Assembly (NCBI GenBank): GCA_003586115.2
Contig: QVOM02000112.1
Location: 103,739,174-103,803,173 of the forward strand
Direction: 5' to 3'
Length of the DNA: 64,000 bases
DNA from: Salvator merianae
Lineage: Eukaryota; Chordata; Lepidosauria; Squamata; Teiidae
Both the position numbers and the translations under genes were made by a program. The stretch's first letter is position 1. Each line of letters starts with the position of its first letter. Positions 11,851 through 24,077 of the stretch are shown in pieces. The notes beneath the pieces were generated by a model. That model ran no database searches, was not told the DNA's origin, and saw only the letters and a list, made by a program, of their open reading frames with translations.

Positions 11851-14012
11851 CTGAAGTGAGTGCATCTGAATTAGGTGGTCAGGGGAAGTGCTTGTACCGA
11901 AGCCAGGAGCAGCTGAACCAAAAGAGCAAAATTGGTGGTAACTCTGCACGCACAGGAGCTTAGAGCTTGAGTCCACTTTCCCTCTCTCCTTCATCATGTT
12001 TCAGTTTAGGGTTGGCCAGTATGTGCCTAATCCACCATGTTCTTTGGATCGGTTTTCAGATGGATCTGCATAGCATTGCAGCCTGATAGAGCATCATCTA
12101 ACATTAGTTCTACCTATTTTGATTCAAGATATTGATTTCTTTTGGTTTCCCTGTTTTCCATCACATGTGTCCAAAATGGGCACCAGCTACCACTGACAGC
12201 AACCGTCAGAGAAATGTGCAGATACGGAGTAGGAAGGCCCAGGCAAAGGGATGTTGGAAGCCTGGTAGATCTGGCCAGCATGTGACCATCAAATGAGGCA
12301 CTTCACTTGCCCAATGAAGGAGCCACCATCTTTTCAGACAGATGCCCCGATGCAGATATTTAGGAAATCAATAGAATAGCAGTTCAATAGAAGTTATGTG
12401 GATCAGTCTTTAAGCCAGCATGCTAGTTCCTTAGTGAAAATTATTATCAAGGATGAAATACTGAGTTGCTTGAGTAAACAAACTTTTTGTATGTTTGCAC
12501 TGAAATCAGTAGGACTAGGAAGGAGGTACATAGGGAACAAAAAGCACAGATGAGAAGTTCGACTAGGAACACAAAGAGAATGTTGCAGATAAGCACATTT
12601 TAACTCTGAATGGGTAGCAAATAAGGATTTTGCTCCTGAATTTTCATTTCATTTCATTTCATCAAGATTGTGAATGTTTGACTTGGTTTCTCATTATGTA
12701 AATATTTACTGATTATTGTTGTATTTGACAGTTCATATACAAAAATATTTTATCATTATTATGCACTAGTATTTAGCATTAAATGGCATTTTGTAACGGG
12801 TGTCTACTGTATGGTAAAACAGAATAAGCTAACAAGTATTTAAAAACCTAACCTAGCATTTAAGAGGAAAATCTCACAAATTTCATATTTAAACATTGAC
12901 TGAGAATCTGGACATTCTGGGAAACTGGACACATGGGTGAATTTTGTTTTCCTTTTATTGAAACTTGAATGTGGCCATAATGGTGAAGTAGTGCAGAGGT
13001 GATTAAACCTCTAGTTTGGAAGGTGGCTGAAATCCAGAAGCCCCTTGGCTACTATTACTTTTGGAAGAGGTAGCAAAACAAAAGGAAGGGGCATAAATGA
13101 AGTATACAAAGGCTGCATCTATGCTTAAGGAATGGTGACAGCACCATCATGCCCCAATGGAATGCAGAAGTGGGATGATTCCTGCCCACCACCTCATTCA
13201 GTTGTACACCCTATGCTGCTCCTCAGTGGCCTCTCCAGGCTTCCATCAACAGTGTTCACATGCCAGTGTCTTCCAGGTGCCATTGAGGCAGCTGGATTTT
13301 TTTGCTCCAGGGTAGCGTGAGACCTCTTAAAAGAGGTCTAACAATGCCTGTGCCAGGATCTCTTAGCATGACAGTGTATGTATATATGCTGTATGCTGCC
13401 TGTGGATGACATTGGGACCAGAATGCTGTGAGACTGTGGTACAACCCTGGCATCTCCTCCTCCAAGACTGGTTGGATGCAAATCTTTAAGTGGCCTTAAA
13501 TGAGACAAAAGACAGTGAAGTCATTGAGCATTTGTAGACCACTGTCACTTTATGAGAAGATATAGGATGGCGGAGGACTGAACATGAAGTCTTATGCAAG
13601 TAAGACAGATGCTCCACCACAGATACATACGCAAAGTAGCAAAATTATATAATACATATTAGCTTTAAATTATTTCTTCCAAAAAACACAAAATCCTTTA
13701 AAGGGAGGCAAACTTAACTTCCAACCCAAACAGTATCTCCCAGTATGACTGTTCTTTCCCTGTTTAATTAGAGAAATAGTTCATCTTTCTAAAACCCAGC
13801 TGGTAAATAAAGGCTGGAGGCACTGACCTATTATCCCTCAATCCATCCATCCCATGCAAGGATCCAAATTAGGCATGTAGGCTGATTTCCTCTGAAATGA
13901 ATAATTAATAGCCCTAAAGGATGCAACAAGCATCGTATATAAATTTAGATCTCATTCCTGTATATGACTTGCTGCTGTTGTTGCTATACAAAACTATGTG
14001 TAGCAGAAAACA
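11851..14012. other. Intergenic, nothing recognised
   Basis: No gene, RNA gene or named transposon seen. It contains a short perfect palindrome (AGACCTCTT..AAGAGGTCT) at about 13,320-13,339 and a few ATTTC units near 12,645. Confidence 0.6.
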
Positions 14013-14475
14013 GGGCCTGTTCGCACTTACCTGTGAGTGAGCTTCTCGATGCTCACTGGAAAGGTCTGTCTGCACGCCCATGCTGCCACCATTTCTGGGA
14101 GAGCCTCCAGCTGTTCTCAGACGCTATTAGCTGTGGACAACTGAAACATTGTCCACAGCTTGACTGGGAGCAGCTGAATAGCTCCTGGCCAGCAGTATTC
14201 ACAAGCTGTTTCAGGGGAGAATGTTGTGAGTGGGTGGGGCAGTGTGACTGCAACTGCGCAGTTGTGCGCTGTGTCCCCGATCACCATGGCAATGTCAGGT
14301 TACATGGCAGATATTGCTGCAGCTGCTATCATGGCGATTAGGCCTGCTATTTGCATTTTGAGTGTTGGTGGCCCAGTATGGGGTTGTTCTAGTATGGCAC
14401 CACATCCCTGGATCTTTACCACACCCAGCCTGGTTATACCATACTAGGCTGGTAAATGCAGTCTGTTGTAATCAG
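14013..14475 (+). mobile_element. Non-autonomous DNA transposon, family X
   Basis: It starts GGGCCTGTTCGCACTTACC. It shares the hairpins and the GATCACCATGG block of the 9359 copy and ends around the AGCCTGG..CTAGGCTGG hairpin. The far right terminus is eroded. It is non-coding; the short frames across it are chance. Confidence 0.75.
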
Positions 14476-14824
14476 AATTGCTAGTTTAACAATGTGGGGA
14501 TAATATTTTGCATATTTCTGAGCAGAAATTTCCAAAGTGGGCCTTATGCCCATCTCTGCTGATATGCTTTGTCTATTAGCATCACCTGGTCCTGCAACCA
14601 TGCAGTGATAAGGTGGCTTAAATCACAACTTCTCATGGATAGGAGGAGTGGTCTGGAGGGAACTTCATGGTGGAGAGATTGCCATAGTCCAGGACTGCAG
14701 AACAGTGGGGAAATGTGAAGCCACCTCTCTTACTGTCCTCCCATATTGTGAAGCCTTCCCCCTTACTGTCCTATAGTCACAATCTGAGCCTTTTGGATCT
14801 CCTTTGATCTTTTGTAGACAGGAA

Positions 14825-15012
14825 AGGGAGGGAGTGGTTATAGCTCAGCAGCAGAGCAAACCACCTGGAAAGCAGAGGGTCACCAGGTTGGTCCCCAGCC
14901 TCTCCCGGAAGTGGGCAATGGCAAACCACTTCTGTATCTCTGCCAAGAAAACTGCAAAGAGGCACCTATGCAGTCAACCAGGGGTTGGTCACAACTCAGT
15001 GGTACATAACAG
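14825..15012 (+). mobile_element. Sauria-type SINE: tRNA-derived head with BovB-like tail
   Basis: The head GTTATAGCTCAGCAGCAGAG followed by GGTTGGTCCCC resembles tRNA A and B boxes. The tail reads GGCAATGGCAAACCACTTCT, then TCTGCCAAGAAAACTGCA, and ends near GTCACAACTCAGTGGTACATAA. This matches the 3' end of BovB, the LINE that mobilises such SINEs. Relatives are at 17,447, 29,200, 39,960 and 40,690. Confidence 0.85.
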
Positions 15013-15111
15013 TAAAAGACATGAAAGGAAGGCTTTCAACTAGAACCTCTCCTCACCTTTGTTGCCTTGGGTCCCAATCTGTAAGCGATCACACATGGGG
15101 TGATCCAAGAA

Positions 15112-15620
15112 TAAAAGATAAGAACTGCCCTGCTGGACAGGTTCAGCGGCCCCATCTAGTCCAGCAGTCTAGTCCAACAATGGAAGTCAGCTGCATACCA
15201 ACGCCCACAAGTAGAACAGAAGCACAACTTGCACTGTTCCCAGACTCCCAGCAGCTGACCTTTAGAGGCATATGGCCTCCTATAGCAGCGTTCAGAGCTA
15301 ATAACTACAGATAGACTTATTCTCCATGAATTTGTCCAATCCTTTTATAATACCAGCCAAGCTAAAGACCAATACCACATCTCATGGTAGGAAAGTCCAT
15401 AGTTTAATTTTGAATTGTATATGAAGGTTTTTTAAAAAAACAAAACCTATTCTTCTAGGATTCAGCTTCCTTTGGTAGCTGCTGGTTCTAATATTATGGG
15501 AAAGGGATAAAAACTTTTTCTTATCCCCTTTATTTACATTATGCATAATTATTTGCTCCTTCACACACATTATATCCACCTCTCACTCACCTCCATTTGA
15601 AACTCAAAAAGTGTCAAACA
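15112..15620 (-). mobile_element. CR1-like LINE 3' end
   Basis: It begins with the reversed CR1 terminus (AAGATAAGAACTGCCCTGCT, then CCCATCTAGTCCAGCA). It continues through the minus-strand CR1 ORF2 C-terminal region, with VDIMCVKEQIIMHNVNK-like text. It is decayed, with frame breaks. Confidence 0.7.
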
Positions 15621-15696
15621 TTGTAACCTTCACTCACAGAAAACATCCTCTGCCACCGAGGTAAGGAGTGTGTGTGTCTTATTGATTTCACCCAGA

Positions 15697-15829
15697 TAAT
15701 CCTCTCTCCTTCTTTCCTTCTTTCCTCCTTCTTTCCTTCTTTCCTCCTTCTTTCCTTCTTTCTTCCTTCCTTCCTTCCTTCCTTCCTTCCTTCCTTCCTT
15801 CCTTCCTTCCTGACTTCCTTCCTTCCTTT
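15697..15829. repeat. CTTT/CCTT microsatellite
   Basis: Mixed CTTTC, CTCCTT and CTTC units grade into a pure (CTTC)n run at about 15,765-15,810. On the other strand this is a purine-rich (GAAG)n tract. Confidence 0.9.
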
Positions 15830-16183
15830 TTTTAGACCAAAAAGCTCCCCTCATCTTAAGCCATATCTTACAAGCTCTGTTTCAGGCAACCATCTTTGGT
15901 ACCACTCTGAGAGGATACCAGGGAAGGAGCCTTCTAGCATATCCTGTGTGTTCCTTAACTTCTCTCCTGCATGCACTTATTTTCCTCCTCTGTAGTGCCA
16001 AAAAATGATAAAAGAGACATTGGACACAGACATTTCTGCTCCCTATCTGCCTTTGGCCTTTCCTTTCTCTTGGTGGAGGTGAAGATCCAGGGTTGGTTCA
16101 GGCCCTAGTATATCCTTTTTATGAAATACAGAATTGTGCTTGAAGTATTTTTGCACAGTTCCATCCATCCCTGTTCTGACTTA

Positions 16184-16398
16184 GGCTGTGATCAGACACA
16201 GGAAAAAAAGGAAAAAAAAAGCATCTCTGAGACGTCTTATTGACGGCTCTGAGGTGAGACTGTTCACAAACCAGTCTGCCCCTCCCCCCCGCCCATGAAC
16301 ATTCAAACTAGAAAAGGTGGATTAGAGAGGCTTGGGAACACAAACTGTCTTTCTGAGGTGCCTCTGAGGCATCCCTTTTGTTATATCTGATCACAAGC
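16184..16398. mobile_element. MITE family H with TTA target duplication
   Basis: This 215-bp element begins GGCTGTGATCAGACACA and ends TATCTGATCACAAGC. Inner inverted repeats follow around GCATCTCTGAGACG and GAGGTGCCTCTGAGGC. TTA flanks both ends (16181-16183, 16399-16401). The 3-bp TTA duplication points to PIF/Harbinger. Copies are at 19120, 27067 and 61041. Confidence 0.8.
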
Positions 16399-16401
16399 TT
16401 A

Positions 16402-16907
16402 TTCTGCAATCCTGAGAATAAGCATCATTGAACACAGTGTGACTAACATTTGAAACAATTTGATGAGGATTCTACTGTTCAAGGTTACGTTATGATTAGC
16501 TTTAATTTCTTGTTATTTCATTGTGTGGGAGTTGTTGCTGTTAAACATGAAGTTTTTTTATATATATGTTGACTAAATACAAAAATATTGTTAAGTGACA
16601 ATAATGATTTTATATGTTTTCTACATTTTCTACAATAATTTTACATGGTTTCTACATTTTGAGAATTTTGTTAATTTCTTGTATGTCATGTTAGAAAGTA
16701 GCGTTCTGCTTTAAATAAAAGAAAATGTCTTTAAAAATGCATTATTTGATTTCAGATGTCTGTATTTTTTCTTTGACAGGTGATTTGTCTGCTAGAATGC
16801 ACCCACACCACAAATTTGGAAATAGATGTGCAATTTTCCTGTTTGTGGTTTTTTAGACAAGGTCCATTACTCTGATCAATGGAGAGCTATCATGAGTTTG
16901 AATAAAA
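16402..16907. other. Intergenic AT-rich DNA, nothing recognised
   Basis: AT-rich sequence with no gene signal. Confidence 0.55.
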
Positions 16908-17011
16908 CTGCATCCGGACATCTTTTATTTATTCCTCTATATTTGGAATATCCATGCTTTATTCTAGAATAACCAAATATAGCAGAATAAATAAGTGATG
17001 TCTGGATGCAG
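16908..17011. mobile_element. Small fold-back MITE, about 104 bp
   Basis: Left arm CTGCATCCGGACATC..TTTATTTATTC..TATATTTGG pairs with the right arm CCAAATATA..GAATAAATAAG..GATGTCTGGATGCAG. The arms run about 38 bp with few mismatches around a central AT-rich loop. I see only this copy in the window. Confidence 0.65.
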
Positions 17012-17446
17012 CCTCTGATTAACAACTCTTGGTTTGTTTGTTTTGCTTTCAGAAAAGTGATGCATTTAATACATTCCAGATACATCCAAAAGAGGATACA
17101 TTTAATGACTCTTGGAACATGCTTATCTACATCCATGGACAGCATTTAACATATTCCCTCCAAAATAATTGCCTTCTGAAAAATGGGAGTCCAGACTATT
17201 CAGAACCTTTCAAATTTTGTAGGAAAGCACCACACTTTCCATGTTCTGATGTAGTAGTCAAAGGCTGGGATCTATTTTTAAATGCAGCTTATTTTCAGTC
17301 CAATATGATATATTAGGAAGATCCAAGCTGTCCATGTTTCTATTCTAGATCATTTTACGATTACTAGGTCTCAACTTAGATTGGTTTACTAGGTGCCAAG
17401 TCAGGTTTGTGGAAGTAAAATCAATATCCCCACTTTCTTTCAAGAA

Positions 17447-17540
17447 GTGGCCATAGCTCAATGGTAGAGCCACTGTCTGGAAACCAGAGTGTTGCAAGTT
17501 CAATCTTTACCATCCTTCCAGAAGAAAGTAGAGCCAATTC
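17447..17540 (+). mobile_element. Sauria-type SINE head, split by a family Z insertion
   Basis: GTGGCCATAGCTCAATGGTA followed by GTTGCAAGTTCAATC is a tRNA-like A and B box pair. Its BovB-like tail resumes at 17,935. Confidence 0.7.
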
Positions 17541-17935
17541 TTAACTCTGCACTCCTCCCCTCTATTCTGGGCCAGAGTGGGATGCTCTGGACTGGGATAA
17601 GCAATCAGTTCCAATCTGAGATGGATTGCTTCTGGCATGGAAGAAGACCATCCACATTAGAAGGACCTGTTCTGTGGCTCCTGCACTGGCTCCAAAGCTT
17701 ACACCAGCTTCAAGGCTGGGATGAGTACCACCATATGCTCTGAAGGCCAGGAGCTCCCAGGGGAAGGGGATTTGCACCACCGAAATGGGTCCGCCATGAT
17801 ATACCAGACAACAGAGGTACACCAGTAGACCAAACCTAAATACAATTAGTTTGGTCTACACTACATCCTGTGTGGACAGAGTGTACTTAAAAGGAGGAGG
17901 GATCTCTCTTAAACCACACTAGCGTGCGAAAGGCC
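17541..17935. mobile_element. Non-autonomous DNA transposon, family Z, inside a SINE
   Basis: It shares with 2550-3035 and 23199-23594 the blocks AATCAGTTCCAATCTGAGAT..GATTGCTT, CATCCACATT, CCAAAATG/GCACCACCGAAATGGGT, 'CCAGACAACAGAGG' and AAAAGGAGGAGGGATCTCTC, with the terminal GCGAAAGGCCC. Confidence 0.65.
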
Positions 17936-18060
17936 CATAGGCCCCTTCTTGTTCCTCACTACCAACAAGTGGAGAAAGGCTCTTCTGTATCTGCTAAGAA
18001 AATTGCATGGATGAGTTTAGTAGTCTCCAAGAGTCAACACTCAGCAAATGGTACCTAATA
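17936..18060 (+). mobile_element. Sauria-type SINE tail, right piece
   Basis: CTCTTCTGTATCTGCTAAGA, then AAATTGCATGGA and GAGTCAACACTCAGCAAATGG, is a decayed BovB-like tail completing the SINE begun at 17,447. Confidence 0.65.
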
Positions 18061-19119
18061 GAGACTCACAGGAACTGAATGCATTTTTCTTATTAGGTTT
18101 TCCAATTTCAACCACTAGGTGGTAGTGTAAGATAATTTTTGCCCAGTAGTGGGTATTCATTGGCAAAGGGTGGGAAATAAATATTTCTGTGACCTTTTGG
18201 CTGCCAAGGAGGGAAAGGGGAAGGCATGATTTTCTAAAGCAAATCATGCATTTATAGGTCAATAGATTTCAACAGTTCCAAATATAGATACTATCAAATG
18301 AATAGCCTGATTCTGTGTGGACTACTGGGAAATGGCTAAGTCCTACATGGCTGCTATCCTAACCATGCATATATAGAAGACAATAGTGTTATTGTTGAGT
18401 GGACTGGACACACAGAGGATTATGCAGGGGTTTGAGGCTGGGAAGCCTTACTGTATTCTAGTTTGATTTTGAGTTTGCAAAACACTTGAGGTTTGAATGC
18501 AAAAGTGAATGTTTTGTTTGTTTGTTTGTTTTTTTAAACTGAACTTCAAGGATGAACTGTGAATTATTGTCAAACAGAGTTTGCATTGAATTTTATTCCA
18601 GCCATTTGTTCCACATGGCACGTGAACCCTAACTGGTCTTGAACTACTCACATCTTTTCTTTGAGCTGAACATATGAATGGCAAATAGGAGGGCAGGACC
18701 TAAGTTACAGCTATCGTGTATCACAGATAATTAAATAAATCATAACATTATCTGTCAAATTGCTGGAGTTTAGGAGGAAAAGCTTTTCAAATATGAATAA
18801 TTTACTGCATTCATTTCTTTGATGAATCTTCTTATGGTTTCCCAGCACTGGATGCAGTAAAGTCATGAATGTTGTTATTCCTGCTCTCTCCTGTTCCTTG
18901 TATTTCCTCACAACACCATCCCTATAAGAAGATAAAGCTGTGAAAGGAAGCTAAGCCCATTGTAACCCCACTGGCTTTGTGACTGAACCAGGAAAGTGAG
19001 AGCGTTAAAAAAGAAAAAGAGATTGAGAGAAAGAGAAAGAGAAAGAGAAAGAGAAAAGGACTGTTAACTTATCAGTTAATCTATCTCTCTATCTCTCTGT
19101 TTGTCTCTGTGACAGACTA
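18061..19119. repeat. Intergenic with simple repeats only
   Basis: Simple repeats are (TTTG)n near 18,510-18,530, (GAGAAA)n at about 19,020-19,055 and CTAT/CTCT units at about 19,079-19,110. Nothing else recognised. Confidence 0.6.
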
Positions 19120-19320
19120 GTGCTATGATTGGACACAGCAAAAGAAAGCATCTCCGAGGTGACTCTGAGGTGGCTGAGAAACAGTTTTGAGATGGGATTG
19201 TTCACATAACAGTCTGCCCCTCCCCCCTCTCATGAACATTCTATGTTAGAAAAAGTGGATTAGAGAAGGTTTGGGAACATAAGGGCCACACACTGTGCAC
19301 CTCTGAGACATCAGTTTTGT
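19120..19320. mobile_element. MITE family H (second copy, right end lost)
   Basis: It follows the 16184 copy: TGATTGGACACAGCAAAAG, the ATGAACATTCTATGTTAGAA block and CACCTCTGAGACATCAGTTT. Its right terminus is missing where CR1 sequence begins. Confidence 0.7.
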
Positions 19321-19324
19321 TAGG

Positions 19325-20140
19325 AAAGGGCATCAGGGTTCTGGTGGACAGCTCAATGAAGGTGTCAACCCAGTGCGCAACAGCACAGAAAAAAGCAAAT
19401 TCCGTGCTACAGGTAATTAGGAAGGGAATAGAAAATAAGTCAGTGAGTGTCATTGTGCCTTTTTTATAAATCTATGGTGAGGCCACATTTGGAATTTTAT
19501 GCACTATTCTAGTCACCACACCTCAGAAAGGATATTGTGGAACTGGAAAATGTGGAGAAAAGGACAATCAGAATGATTGAGGGCTGGAACACTTCTCTTA
19601 CGAAATCAGGCTGCAATTTCTAGGCCTCTTCAACCTTGTAAGATGGCGTTTAAGAGGTGACTTAATTGAAGTATATGAAGTCATGCATGGTGTGGAAAAG
19701 GTGGATAGAGAAAAATTATTTTCCCCATCGCACAACACTAGGACCTGGGGGCACTCTATAAAGCTGATGGGCAGGAGAGTTAGGATGGCCAAGGGAAAGC
19801 AATTTTTTCACCCAGTGACTCATCAGTTTGTGGAATTTACTACCAGAAGAGGTGGTGACAGCAACCACTGTGGATAGCTTTAATAAAGGGTTAGACAACA
19901 TCATGGAGGGCTCGTATATCAATGACTGTTAAAACTGATGCACAAGTACTGCGTCCAGGTTGGAGGGAATGGCAGGATGCTTTTAAAGGCGACTTACCAG
20001 GGAATTGTGGTGAAGGTTGGCCTTTGTCTTCTGCTTGAGAATGCCTAGAAGCAATTGGTGGGGCTATTGTGTGAGACAGGATGCTGGACTAGATGGGCTA
20101 TGGTCTGATTCAGCAGGGCTCCTCGTATGTTCTTATTGAC
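19325..20140 (+). mobile_element. CR1-like LINE, 3' portion
   Basis: The + strand encodes decayed CR1 ORF2 C-terminal text: VRPHLEFYALF-like at about 19,480, then a NTRTWGHSIKLMGRRVRM stretch at about 19,735-19,800 and KQFFHPVTHQFVEFTTRRG just after. The 3' UTR follows, ending GATTCAGCAGGGCTCC and ATGTTCTTAT near 20,135. It is 5'-truncated. Confidence 0.85.
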
Positions 20141-22040
20141 TTTGGGTGCATCCACAAATAGTAGAAAAATGTGACTTAAAAGCAGCTGATAGCTGAAAGC
20201 ATCCATACACTGGTGTTCCCATCCCACCTCCAATCCACATTCCAGAGTGTATTTTTGGTTTCTAATGTGGGTTAGAGGTGAGATGGAAATTCTAGCATCC
20301 ACATGCTACCGCAGTTTTATGTATTTCAATGTTATTAGCTAGATATAATAAAGTATGAGTAGATAAGGAAAAATGAACCAATCTCTTGTTTGAACTAGGC
20401 TACCCAGACTTGGGGGTAAGGAAAGGCCTGCAACTTATAGGTGTTGCCTATGATTATGCTTAGAGCAACCCTGTTTGTATAAAGGGGAGAGAGGAAGACT
20501 TAACAAGGAGCAGCTGAATGGAAAGGAGAGCCTGGTGCATGCTGTTTTTTAAAAAAAACCCACAGAAGTTTGATGCCAAAGGACACTTGTGCAAGGTCAT
20601 ATATAAAGCTCCTAAAATCTTTTTAGGAGAAAAAAAAAAATCTTTATGGAGAATTGTAGCAAAGGCTCTGAACTAAAGCTTGTCACATTGTGTATTTACT
20701 TTAGGTACTGTCATTCTGAATGTTTTCCATGTCCAAGATACACAACTTGTTCTTTAAATAGATGATTTTAGAAGCCCTTTGGACATTCTAAAGCATTACC
20801 TTCCAATAAGGAAGCTGAAAGGAAAACTGTATGCGCCTAAGAAACAGGCAAGCATGCTTCTTTGGAGCTCAGCCAATGGGATTTTTGCTACAGATTGCAA
20901 TATACTCCACCTATATTTACCATTGGCCTTATTACCCATTGCTTTATTGTAGCATGCAGATTTATTTTTTTTTCCACATGAGCCAAAGAGCAATAAAAAA
21001 GGCAGAGGGCAAAGACTTTCAAGTGACTATTTGGGACTATCTAACCTACTGAAAACTTTGCCACTATAACTACATCAGGGTTGTAACAGGAAATTATGTG
21101 CCTAGGTTTTGATCTGGGTGCAAATCACAACTTACCCTGCATTCAAAAAAGCCATATATAGACACCCTGGGGTCAGCAATAGCATGTTACTGCCCCAATC
21201 AAAAATGCAGCCCGCCTCTGCCCTTGAAGGTGCCCTGAAGATAATCCCCAGCAGAGGGCAGATTTCACCCTTGTGTGATCCTGCCAACACTGTCTGGAGA
21301 GGAGATAGTAGTGGAAGCAACTGCCCTTGGCTTTTCTGCCCAGCACAATTAAGTGTCGGACAGAAAATGGCTGACTTCTACAGCCATTTCCTGTCCTGTG
21401 CTTAACTGCACCAGATGGGAACTTCAAAGCCAGGGGACATTTGTTAAATACTCTAGCCACTGTGCTGGCTTGCTGGCAGTTTATGCAAAATCACACAGCA
21501 TGGTATGCAGTGTGCTCAAAACACCTGAAGTTACATTTGCAGAAAATGACTGCTTTGGAAGCTGTTCTATAACATTTTCGCTTTTAAAACTATAGTTCCT
21601 AGCACTCCCAGAGAAGGAAGAATTTCTATTTGCTTACAGAGGCATTTGAAACTCCGTCCTCTTTTCCAGCCCAAGACTGTACAATCACCACACCATTATG
21701 CTACATCCAGATCACAGTTGTTGCCTGAGCAAATCATAGCATTTGGCTGCCTCAGTCTGATCCTTCCTTACCATGTTTCCATCCTTTTAATAGTTTCAGT
21801 TGAAATCAAAAGGGCTTCATTTCTGGCAATTGAATTTTGATTTGGGTGTCATCAAGTGAAGAAAATTATCTATGATGTCTTTTTGGAGGGAGGGGTCTAC
21901 CCTAGGGGAAAGGACTGTCTAATTTCCTTTTACCTATCTGTCCTTGTCAGGAGACCAAAAAAAGGTTAGAGCGCGGGGGGGGGGGTTCATTAGGTTGCCT
22001 ATCTGGCAACCTTATGGCAAAAGCAAGATTATCCAATACA
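20141..22040. other. Intergenic, nothing recognised
   Basis: Short A runs near 20,630 and a G run at about 21,976-21,986. There is no gene or named repeat I can support. Confidence 0.6.
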
Positions 22041-22044
22041 AGAT

Positions 22045-22135
22045 TATCTGTAATCTGCAGTGACATGTGGACAGCTGGTCCCTATTCTGGGATATAATCC
22101 AGAATAAGGCCCAATGCAGAAAAGGACATAAAGTC
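22045..22135. mobile_element. MITE family P, right half
   Basis: ATGTGGACAGCTGGTCCC, then TCTGGGATATAATCCAGAA and GGCCCAATGCAGAAAAGG, is the right arm of family P. The left arm is missing. Confidence 0.65.
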
Positions 22136-22925
22136 AAGACTCAGAACCAGGACCTGAAGTGAAAACAAACACTGTGGATGCACCTACAAAAAGTGCCTTC
22201 AACACTTCATCTCGCATGTTGCAGAAACAGGGACCTTTGTTTGCAGACACAATCACTATCCAAGGTGCCTGAGGTGCACAATTTTCAACCCTCACAGCAG
22301 GCACCAGGTCACCGCTTGAATCAATGCCTCATGTTCCAAAATGGAGATGTGGAGGCATCTCTTGCAGAAGCAATCATGGCACACACACCCTCCCAGGTGC
22401 CAGCACAGACGCCGTCTCCTTTGTAAAGTTTAGATATTGCCCAAGAAACCCTTGAAAGCCAAATGAAATTGATTTAGGAGTGATGAGGACATGACCAGAA
22501 TAATCATCAAGAGCACATTGCTCAAGGATAAGCATATATAATAGCCAGGATCAATTCCCTTCCATGTCCATATTAATGAATCAGGCTGTGTCTCCATGAA
22601 CTGAACACAGTGCCTGATAAGAGCCTGCAGGCTACAGTAACTACATGTCACCAGCCCTACCAGACCTGCAGCTGCCTTCTGAGGTTGGAAATCTTCTCTT
22701 GAAAGCAACTGGGAGGAAATTACTGGGACTGTTTCCCACTCACCATGATTAAGGGCCAGAAAACAGCTGCCTTCCAGAAACTTTGGCTGTGTTCTGATAG
22801 AACGTCATGTCCAGATGTATGCAACGTTGGAATGGGCCCTGATGAGAAAATGGCACTATAGCCCTCTCCGAAACCAAATGGCTTGAAAGCAGTTTCTGAA
22901 CCACTCCTTGGTAGTGGAATCAATC
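22136..22925. other. Intergenic, nothing recognised
   Basis: No gene or named repeat recognised. Confidence 0.55.
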
Positions 22926-22929
22926 AGCT

Positions 22930-23198
22930 TGTGTTTTAGTCTTGACTTCCATGAATTCCTCCAAACCTTTTTTGAAACCATTAAAACTGGTAACCAACAC
23001 CACATCCCATGATAGCAAATTCCAAAGTCTAACGATGCGTGAAAAAAAATAAAGTTTGGTCTTTTCTATTTTGTCCAGGATTCAGCTTCATTACATGTCC
23101 TCTAGTTCAAGCATTTGGGGAAAGGTCTATCTATCCACTGTGCATAATTTTAAACACCTTGATCATGTCTCCTCTCACTCTTCTCCTTTCTAGACTAA
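22930..23198 (-). mobile_element. CR1-like LINE fragment
   Basis: The text CATGAATTCCTCCAAACC, then CACCACATCCCATG and CATTACATGTCCTCTAG, is the reverse strand of the CR1 ORF2 C-terminus and 3' UTR seen at 15,300-15,600. Its edge is cut by the family Z element. Confidence 0.7.
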
Positions 23199-23594
23199 GA
23201 TCCTTTCCACAGGTTGCTGGTGGAGCAGAACAGGGTCATTCGCATTTGGTTACCCTGTTCTGCTCTATCCTTCGCTATTGCCTGTAGAGAGCCCTCAGAA
23301 GCAGCAGCAAGGCTCCAAAGGCTCGGAACAAAAGTTCCTGGCCTTCGGAGATCCCATTTCCACTTCCTGGAGTCCTGACAAAAAGGGACCCCCGTAGTGT
23401 ACTGGACCATGGGGGCTTGCCATCTGCATGCCTCTGTGATTCAGTACACCAGCATAATTGTTGATCTCATTTTCACCACCCAATGTGGGCAAAGCATGAT
23501 GGGGACAGGGCTTGGCTTAATCTACACTAGTGTGCAGACTGTTGCCCCTTATTCCAGAACTTGTTCCAGAATAAGGGGCAGTGTGGAAAGGGCC
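23199..23594. mobile_element. Non-autonomous DNA transposon, family Z
   Basis: Termini GATCCTTTCCACA and TGTGGAAAGGGCC form the inverted ends. Inside are a hairpin around GAACAGGGT..ACCCTGTTC, the CCTGGCCTTC.. block and paired CCATGGGGG/CCCCCGTAG segments shared with other Z copies. It abuts a CR1 fragment. Confidence 0.75.
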
Positions 23595-23729
23595 TAAAAA
23601 GCCTCAGATGTTTCTACTACCCATCTTTGTAGAGAAGCAGGGTAAACAGCACACCTCCCACTTCTGGGATAGGATCCCACCCTTTGCCCTCTCAGATAGC
23701 CTTTTCCATGTCCGTGCAAAGGCAGCTTA

Positions 23730-24077
23730 TGTGCCTTTCTGCACTGAAAGGCTTAAGGTCTGACCCCAGTGTGTCTAGACCAGTTCCCTACCCCAGCCTT
23801 GAAAAAGCACTATCCTAAGAGCCTCTGAGGGACTCATTTCAGCAGCACACTTTAGTGCACAGCTGAAATGCATCCCCTGCTAGTTGCAAACATGGGAGGC
23901 ATGCCTTATACATGCCTTCCATGTTCTGGACCAGGGACTGCTGGTCTGCCGGTAGACCCATTGAACTGGTGATCCTGATCGGAGCCTTGATGATCTGGAT
24001 CATGCTCTGTCTAATGCAGATGGAGTGTACCAGTGCGTAGCGGGACCTCACAGATCCACACTATTGTGCGGATCAAT
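23730..24077. mobile_element. Family Z transposon, left piece
   Basis: It starts GTGCCTTTCTGCACTGAAAGG and contains the Z blocks TTTCAGCAG..GCTGAAATG, CATGGGAGGCATGC and 'TGGTCTGCCGGTAGACCCA'. It is broken at 24,077 by the family R element and resumes at 24,594. Confidence 0.7.

Noticed and set aside
14825..14900. tRNA gene
   Set aside because: The A and B box-like text is part of a SINE with a BovB-like tail. The cloverleaf is not complete. The same applies to 17,447, 29,195, 39,960 and 40,690.
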